Part shown: positions 52,259 to 57,186 of the stretch, in pieces
How positions within the stretch are numbered: position 1 is the first letter of the stretch
How the letters are laid out: every line of letters begins with the position of its first letter
Notes under the pieces: generated by a model
Seen by the model: only the letters and a program-made list of their open reading frames with translations
What the model was told of the DNA's origin: nothing
Databases searched by the model: none
Source: Duganella aquatilis
Lineage (GTDB): Bacteria > Pseudomonadota > Gammaproteobacteria > Burkholderiales > Burkholderiaceae_D
Assembly (NCBI RefSeq): GCF_009674565.1
Contig: NZ_WKJL01000030.1
Location: forward strand, 1-57,186
DNA length: 57,186 bases
Direction: 5' to 3'
Position numbers and translations under genes: made by a program

Positions 52259-53212
52259 ATGGCGAATTTAATCCTCCTGCTTCAAGAATATGGCGTCCTG
52301 ATCGTGTTCGGGATCGTGCTGATCGAGCAGATCGGCATGCCCATCCCTGCGTTCCCGATTCTGATTGTGGCCGGCGCCATGTCGGTCGACGGCGACACCA
52401 ACTGGTTCGCCGTGCTGGCGGTCGCCATGCTGGCCTGCCTGATCAGCGACAGTTTCTGGTTCCGCGCCGGCCGCTTCTACGGCAAGCGCATTCTCAAGCT
52501 GTTGTGCAAGATTTCGCTGTCGCCCGACTACTGCGTCAGCCAGACCGAGGACAACTTCAAGCGCTGGGGGCCGAAGGCGCTGATCGTTTCCAAGTTCATT
52601 CCCGGCTTTAACGTCATCGCGCCACCGCTGGCCGGCGCCATGGGCACGCGCCGCGGCGTGTTCCTGTCCTTCAGCATTCTCGGCAGCCTGCTGTGGGCCG
52701 GCACCGGCATCGGCATCGGCGCCTTCTTCCACACCAGCGTCGACCAGCTGCTGGACATCCTGAGCACCATGGGCACCACCGCGCTGCTGGTGCTGGTGGT
52801 GCTGCTGGCCTTGTTCGTGGCGTTCAAATACGTGGAGCGCAAGCGTTTCCGCCAGTCGGTCGACATCGAGCGCATCACCGTGGACGACTTCAAGCAGATG
52901 ATGGAGCAGGGCCACGAGCCGATCCTGGTCGACGCCCGCAGCGCTACCGCGCAAATGCTGGACCCGGCGGTGCCCGGCGCGCTGCTGTTCAACGGCGGCG
53001 ACCTCAGCGAGGAAATCACCGGTCTGGACAAGAGCCGTCCGATCATCGTGTATTGCAGCTGCCCGAACGACGTGACCGCCGCCCACGTGGCCAAGAGCCT
53101 GGTGGGGCAGGGCTTCCACCGCGCCCGTCCGCTGCACGGCGGCCTGGACGCATGGAATGCCGCCTTCCGCAGCGAATCGCTGCCGCAGCAGGATCACGCC
53201 GCATCGGCCTGA
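52259..53212 (+). CDS. DedA-family membrane protein fused to a rhodanese domain
   Basis: This 317-residue protein has two parts. Residues 1-205 are a DedA/SNARE-associated membrane domain with about five helices and the motif FIPGFNVIAPPLAG, typical of proteins that move undecaprenyl phosphate or phospholipids between membrane leaflets. Residues 208-305 are a rhodanese domain with VDARSA and the active-site loop CSCPNDVTAAHVA (Cys266, with a second cysteine at 268). This fusion is known in proteobacteria, but its joint function is not established. It starts 25 bases after the ATPase stop with no clear ribosome-binding site. A terminator follows. Confidence 0.92.
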   Translation: MANLILLLQEYGVLIVFGIVLIEQIGMPIPAFPILIVAGAMSVDGDTNWFAVLAVAMLACLISDSFWFRAGRFYGKRILKLLCKISLSPDYCVSQTEDNFKRWGPKALIVSKFIPGFNVIAPPLAGAMGTRRGVFLSFSILGSLLWAGTGIGIGAFFHTSVDQLLDILSTMGTTALLVLVVLLALFVAFKYVERKRFRQSVDIERITVDDFKQMMEQGHEPILVDARSATAQMLDPAVPGALLFNGGDLSEEITGLDKSRPIIVYCSCPNDVTAAHVAKSLVGQGFHRARPLHGGLDAWNAAFRSESLPQQDHAASA

Positions 53213-53229
53213 GCGTAGCCACCGCAAGC

Positions 53230-53256
53230 AACGCCGCCCCGCGCGGCGTTTTTTTC
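53230..53256 (+). terminator. Rho-independent terminator after the DedA-rhodanese gene
   Basis: AACGCCGC (53230-53237) pairs with GCGGCGTT (53243-53250) and is followed by seven T residues. Confidence 0.85.
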
Positions 53257-53263
53257 AGTCGAT

Positions 53264-53281
53264 CATGGAAGCGCTTCCATG
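53264..53281. promoter_or_regulatory. LacI-type operator palindrome before glk
   Basis: CATGGAAGCGCTTCCATG is an 18-bp perfect palindrome. Its core TGGAAGCGCTTCCA, with the central CG, is the form bound by many LacI-family sugar repressors. It lies just after the upstream terminator and about 140 bases before the glk start. Confidence 0.65.
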
Positions 53282-53290
53282 GTGTTGACT

Positions 53291-53358
53291 GGTAGTCATA
53301 CTACGGCGCAAACCTCCCTCTTTGGAAAGTTCTGTGGCAAAACTGTACTAAAACTACA
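53291..53358. promoter_or_regulatory. Two HexR-like sites before glk
   Basis: GGTAGT-CAT-ACTACG (53291-53305) and TGTACT-AAA-ACTACA (53344-53358) both resemble the HexR pattern TGTARTnnnAYTACA, with two and one half-site mismatches respectively. Their starts are 53 bases apart, about five helical turns. TTGGAA (53322-53327) with TACTAA 18 bases later (53346-53351) is a candidate promoter overlapped by the second site, which would suit repression. Confidence 0.55.
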
Positions 53359-53421
53359 AACTCCGCTTGCCTGTGGCGGCGAGTTACCTTAAGCTTAAGC
53401 CTCAACTATTTTCGACTCATC

Positions 53422-54447
53422 ATGACAGCTCAGTCCGTACAAACGCCTCCCTCCCTGACCACTGTATTCCCTGGTGGCCCGCGTCTGCTGGCGGACATCG
53501 GCGGCACCAATGCGCGCTTTGCGCTGGAAACCGCTCCGGGCCGGATTGAAGCGATCGAAGTGCTGGCGTGCGCCGCCTACCCGACCTTGGTCGCCGCCCT
53601 GGTCGCGTACCTGGCCTCGCCGACCGTCGCCCAGGCGGGCGTCACCGGCATCCGGAACGGCGCGATTGCGATTGCCAACCCGGTCACCGGCGACATGGTG
53701 CGCATGACCAACCACCACTGGGCATTCTCGATTGAGGCCCTGCGCCGCGAAGTCAACTTCGACACCCTGGTGGTTGTCAACGACTTCACCGCGCTGGCCA
53801 GCTCGCTGCCGCAGCTGTCGGCAACGCAGAAACACCAGGTCGGCGGTGGCGTCGGCGTGCCGGGGACGCCGCTGGGCCTGATCGGCGCCGGCACCGGCCT
53901 GGGCGTCTCCGGCCTAATTCCGGGCAAGGACGGCTGGACCGCGCTGCTCAGCGAGGGCGGCCACGTCACCTTCTCGCCGGCCAATCCGACCGAAGTGGCG
54001 ATCCTGCAATTCGCCTGGAAAGAATTCGAGCACGTCTCGGCCGAGCGCCTGATGTCCGGCGCCGGTATCGAACTGATCTACCGCGCGCTGGCCGACCACG
54101 GCGACCTGCCGGCTGAAAAACTCAGCGCCGCCGAGATTTCGCGCCGCGCGCTGGCCGGCGAATGCACGCTGTGCGACGAAGTGATCGAAGCGTTCTGCTG
54201 CATGCTGGGCACCATCGCCGGCAATATCGCCGTGACCCTGGGCGCGCAGGGCGGTATTTATATCGGCGGCGGCATCGTGCCGAAGCTGGGCGAGCGTTTC
54301 GACCGCTCCGGCTTCCGCGCCCGCTTCGAAGCCAAAGGCCGGTTCGACAAATACCTGGCCGCCGTGCCCACCTTTGTGATCACCGCCGAGTACCCTGCGT
54401 TTGTTGGTGTTTCGGCAATTTTGTCGGAACGCTTGACTGCGGAGTAA
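53422..54447 (+). CDS. glk: Glucokinase
   Basis: This 341-residue cytoplasmic kinase phosphorylates glucose with ATP. LLADIGGTNARFAL is the phosphate-binding start, NDFTALASSLP holds the catalytic aspartate, GAGTGLGVSGL follows, and SEGGHVTFSP and GGIVPKLGERF match the bacterial Glk group. The N-terminus has about 18 extra residues before the core. No typical ribosome-binding site is seen before the ATG. It is alone between terminators, and its upstream region carries a LacI-type palindrome and two HexR-like sites, so it is probably controlled by sugar-responsive repressors. It feeds the central pathways that include tkt and gap. Confidence 0.95.
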   Translation: MTAQSVQTPPSLTTVFPGGPRLLADIGGTNARFALETAPGRIEAIEVLACAAYPTLVAALVAYLASPTVAQAGVTGIRNGAIAIANPVTGDMVRMTNHHWAFSIEALRREVNFDTLVVVNDFTALASSLPQLSATQKHQVGGGVGVPGTPLGLIGAGTGLGVSGLIPGKDGWTALLSEGGHVTFSPANPTEVAILQFAWKEFEHVSAERLMSGAGIELIYRALADHGDLPAEKLSAAEISRRALAGECTLCDEVIEAFCCMLGTIAGNIAVTLGAQGGIYIGGGIVPKLGERFDRSGFRARFEAKGRFDKYLAAVPTFVITAEYPAFVGVSAILSERLTAE

Positions 54448-54693
54448 GTTCCGTTACATTTCGATGACGTCGAAATGCGCGTTTTGTGGTTTTATCAGGT
54501 ACAATTCGCGTTGTTGGATGAAACGTCTGGCTTCCTGCCCACGTTTTACGTAGAAAAAGCAACGGTTCAGGCCGTTGCTGGCATGTCCCTCCTTCCCGCC
54601 GGGTGCGCATAGGCCTTGGTGTCGGAAAAGCAGCTTCAGCGAGTAACTCCCACCAGCCTCACTGAATGTGATTGATTTCTTTCGATTTTGCTT
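54448..54693 (+). promoter_or_regulatory. Region between glk and scpB with a hairpin
   Basis: No gene is recognisable. TACAAT at 54500-54505 may be a -10 element, though no -35 fits well. AGCAACGG (54558-54565) pairs with CCGTTGCT (54572-54579) around a six-base loop, and it would lie in a scpB leader of about 190 bases. There is no T tract after the hairpin. Confidence 0.4.
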
Positions 54694-55416
54694 ATGGATA
54701 CAGTTGAGGCTAAAAGAGTCCTCGAAACCGCCTTGCTATGCGCTCGTGAGCCGTTGTCGATCCACAGTCTGAAAAAGCTGTTTGTCGAACTGGATGACCA
54801 GGACAGGCCGCGCGGCCCCGGTGTAGGTGCCGATACGATCAAGGAATTGCTGGAAGAATTGCGGCTCGACTGGGCCGGCAAGGGCGTCGAAGTGATCAGC
54901 CTGTCGACCGGCTGGCGCTTCCAGAGCCGTCCGGAAATGAAGCTGTACCTGGACCGGCTGAATCCGGAAAAGCCGCCGCGTTATTCGCGGGCGACGCTGG
55001 AAACGCTGGCCATCATCGCCTACCGGCAGCCGGTCACGCGCGGCGATATCGAAGAGATACGCGGCGTCGCCGTCAATTCGCAGACGATCAAGATGCTGGA
55101 GGACCGTGGCTGGGTGGACGCCATTGGTTATCGTGATGTCGTCGGCCGCCCGGCCTTGCTGGGCACCACCAAGCAGTTTTTGGATGATTTGGGCTTGAAT
55201 TCGCTGTCCCAGCTGCCGCCATTGCAGCAAATCAGTGATGGGCAAAATGCAATGGAAACATTGGAAGCAGCCCTGCAAGAGAATTTTGAGAAAGCGGCGC
55301 AGCAGGACAGCGCTGAGCACGTAGCTCCGCCCGAGGCTGAGCAAGAAACAGGCCCCGCGCCAGATTTAACGGTTGACGCTGAGCACAACCAAGAAACGAA
55401 TAATGAACAAACCTAA
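54694..55416 (+). CDS. scpB: Chromosome segregation and condensation protein ScpB
   Basis: The ATG at 54694 gives 240 residues (MDTVEAKRVLETALLCARE); a TTG two codons earlier is less likely. ScpB is the winged-helix partner of ScpA and SMC in bacterial condensin. RYSRATLETLAIIAYRQPVTRGDIEEIRGV and WVDAIGYRDVVGRPALLGTTKQFL are the family's conserved blocks. The last 60 or so residues are acidic, rich in Glu and Gln, and probably disordered. rluB begins 14 bases before its stop in another frame, so the two are translationally coupled; the pairing of scpB and rluB is common in proteobacteria. Confidence 0.95.
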   Translation: MDTVEAKRVLETALLCAREPLSIHSLKKLFVELDDQDRPRGPGVGADTIKELLEELRLDWAGKGVEVISLSTGWRFQSRPEMKLYLDRLNPEKPPRYSRATLETLAIIAYRQPVTRGDIEEIRGVAVNSQTIKMLEDRGWVDAIGYRDVVGRPALLGTTKQFLDDLGLNSLSQLPPLQQISDGQNAMETLEAALQENFEKAAQQDSAEHVAPPEAEQETGPAPDLTVDAEHNQETNNEQT

Positions 55417-57186
55417 TACCCCTGAGACAGTCAACGACGCAGCTGCGGCCGAAGTTGTCGCCAAGCCGAAACGCCGTACCAAAGCCCAGATCGAAGCCGA
55501 TACTGCCGCCGCTGCCGCCTCCGGCGAGGCGCCAGTCGCCAAGCCCAAGCGTGCCGCCAAGGTGGTCGCCGACGTGGCCGCCGCCGATGCACCGGCGCCG
55601 GTGAAAAAGCCGCGCGCCAAGAAGGCGGACGCCGAACGCCAGCAGCGTCCACGCGGTCCGCGCCAGATGCGCGAACAGCGCGCGCTGCGCGAGGCCAGCA
55701 TGCCGCGTCCGGAGCCTGTCGCCGTGGTGGAAGGCGCCGCCGCGCCGGTGGAAGAGGGCGCCGCCCCGGCCGTCGGCCGTGACGGCAAGCCGCGCCAGGA
55801 GCGTGGTCCGCGCAATGAACAGCGCAATGGCAAGCAGCGCAACGGCAAGAACGGCAAGCCGCGCCAGGGCGGTCAGAACGCTGGCGGCGCCAAGGGCAAT
55901 GACGCCGACGCCGCATTCTCGTACGTAACCTCGGATGCGTTCGACCGCGAAGACGGCAAGGGCCGTCAGCCGGCCAAGGCTGTCCGCCGCGACCTGACCT
56001 CGGACGACGACGCGCCGAAGCTGCACAAGGTGCTGGCCGAAGCCGGTCTGGGCTCGCGCCGCGACATGGAAGACCTGATCGTTGCCGGCCGCGTGTCGGT
56101 CAACGGCGAGCCGGCCCACATCGGCCAGCGCATCCTGCCGACCGATGCGGTGCGCATCAACGGCAAACTGATTCAGCGCCGCGTCAGCAAGAAGCCGCCG
56201 CGCGTGCTGGTGTACCACAAGCCGGCCGGCGAAATCGTCTCGATGGACGATCCGGAAGGCCGTCCATCGGTGTTCGACCGTCTGCCGACCATGAAGGCCG
56301 GCAAATGGCTGGCCGTCGGCCGCCTCGACTTCAACACCGAAGGCCTGCTGCTGTTCACCACCTCCGGTGACCTGGCCAACCGCCTGATGCACCCGCGCTA
56401 CGGTATCGACCGTGAATACGCGGTGCGCACCCTGGGCGAGCTGGAAGAGGGCATGCGCCAGAAACTGTTGGCCGGTGTCGAGCTGGAAGACGGTGTGGCG
56501 CAATTCTCCAAGATTGCCGACGGTGGCGGCGAGGGCATCAACAAGTGGTACCGCGTGATCATCGGCGAAGGCCGTAACCGCGAGGTGCGCCGCATGTTCG
56601 AGGCGATCGGCCTGACCGTGTCGCGCCTGATCCGTACCCGCTACGGCGCCATGACCCTGCCAAGCAGCCTGAAACGCGGCCGTTGGGAAGAGATGGAAGA
56701 AAACGCCGTGCGCGGCCTGATGGCAGCCTACGCGGTCGAGAAAAAAGGCGGCGGCGACGCGCCTGCGGCAGCGCCTGCTGCCGCCGCTCCGCGCGGCAAG
56801 GGTCAAGGTCAACAACAGGCCAAGCCGGCGCAGAACAAGGGTCCGGAAAAACGCGGCCGTAACGGTGGACGCGACCAGCAGGCTGAACGCGCCGAGCGCC
56901 GCGACGATCGTGATTTCTACGATGATGACGAGGACGACGAAAACGAGCCGAACTTCAACCGCGCCGACACCAGCAACGCCAACGCGCTGCCGTTCGCCAA
57001 GCAGCCGCGCGGCAATGGCCGCGGCCAGGGCGGCTTCGGCGGCAATGGTGGTAATGGCGGCGGCAATGGCGGTCGTGGCGGCAAAGGCCGTCCGGGCGGC
57101 GCGCAAGGCGGCCAGGGGCAGGGCTCCGGCCGTCCCGGCGGTCGTCCGCAGGGCATCGGCGCCTACGCCGGCGGCCGTCCGCTGGG
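55403..57186 (+). CDS. rluB: 23S rRNA pseudouridine synthase RluB, 3' end outside the window
   Basis: The frame from the ATG at 55403 is open to the window end (594 codons). It begins with about 200 residues of Ala/Lys/Arg-rich low-complexity sequence. An S4 RNA-binding domain follows from residue 204 (APKLHKVLAEAGLGSRRDMEDLI). The catalytic domain has GRLDFNTEGLLLFT with the nucleophile Asp309 and GRNREVRRMFEAIGL. The core ends near residue 450, followed by a tail with an acidic patch (DDDEDDENE) and glycine/arginine/asparagine-rich repeats. RluB makes pseudouridine 2605 in 23S rRNA. The enteric enzyme is much shorter; the basic tails probably bind RNA. Confidence 0.93.
   Translation, partial: MNKPNTPETVNDAAAAEVVAKPKRRTKAQIEADTAAAAASGEAPVAKPKRAAKVVADVAAADAPAPVKKPRAKKADAERQQRPRGPRQMREQRALREASMPRPEPVAVVEGAAAPVEEGAAPAVGRDGKPRQERGPRNEQRNGKQRNGKNGKPRQGGQNAGGAKGNDADAAFSYVTSDAFDREDGKGRQPAKAVRRDLTSDDDAPKLHKVLAEAGLGSRRDMEDLIVAGRVSVNGEPAHIGQRILPTDAVRINGKLIQRRVSKKPPRVLVYHKPAGEIVSMDDPEGRPSVFDRLPTMKAGKWLAVGRLDFNTEGLLLFTTSGDLANRLMHPRYGIDREYAVRTLGELEEGMRQKLLAGVELEDGVAQFSKIADGGGEGINKWYRVIIGEGRNREVRRMFEAIGLTVSRLIRTRYGAMTLPSSLKRGRWEEMEENAVRGLMAAYAVEKKGGGDAPAAAPAAAAPRGKGQGQQQAKPAQNKGPEKRGRNGGRDQQAERAERRDDRDFYDDDEDDENEPNFNRADTSNANALPFAKQPRGNGRGQGGFGGNGGNGGGNGGRGGKGRPGGAQGGQGQGSGRPGGRPQGIGAYAGGRPL

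Noticed and set aside
1..57186. CRISPR arrays, tRNA or rRNA genes, prophage or insertion-sequence genes, toxin-antitoxin or defence systems
   Set aside because: Looked for along both strands and not seen; the receptor cluster and palindromes are the only repeat-rich parts.

Overview
The window is GC-rich chromosomal DNA of a betaproteobacterium. Gene content and order (glnA, a DUF4124 gene, glnL, glnG; yhdP, a nitrilase-family gene, tldD; many large TonB-dependent receptors with very similar signal peptides; scpB, rluB) fit the Oxalobacteraceae (Duganella/Massilia/Janthinobacterium group). That placement is an inference from family knowledge, not a database result. I saw no rRNA, tRNA, CRISPR array, phage gene or intact insertion sequence.

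Layout. Positions 1-5.6 kb hold nitrogen control: a rhodanese gene, then glnA behind a sigma-54 promoter with upstream NtrC-type sites, then the glnL-glnG two-component pair. glnE, which modifies glutamine synthetase, lies at 24.7-27.5 kb. From 5.6 to 9.1 kb are two divergent short-chain dehydrogenase/AraC-type regulator pairs in mirror image, followed by corA. From 10.2 to 20.8 kb are a large TonB-dependent receptor (R1), a GAF histidine kinase, an FAD oxidoreductase, rsmE and an Oar-like receptor. From 20.9 to 34.1 kb is housekeeping: tkt-gap, a secreted Cache protein, glnE and yhdP-nitrilase-tldD.

From 34.1 to 46.5 kb is an outer-membrane receptor cluster: R2, R3, R4 (lacking its N-terminal third) and R5. 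It is interrupted by aroG, which carries a textbook attenuator with a Phe/Tyr-rich leader peptide, and by an unrecognised 44-residue gene. Divergent from R5 is a four-gene peptide-type ABC importer with fused ATPases (46.8-52.2 kb), followed by a DedA-rhodanese fusion, glucokinase behind operator-like palindromes, scpB and a long-tailed rluB cut by the window end.

The most notable signals are the aroG leader attenuator, two long perfect palindromes that share their outer ends but not their cores, the truncated receptor R4, the stacked operators before glk, and the 44-residue gene. Most protein-coding content is ordinary for the group.
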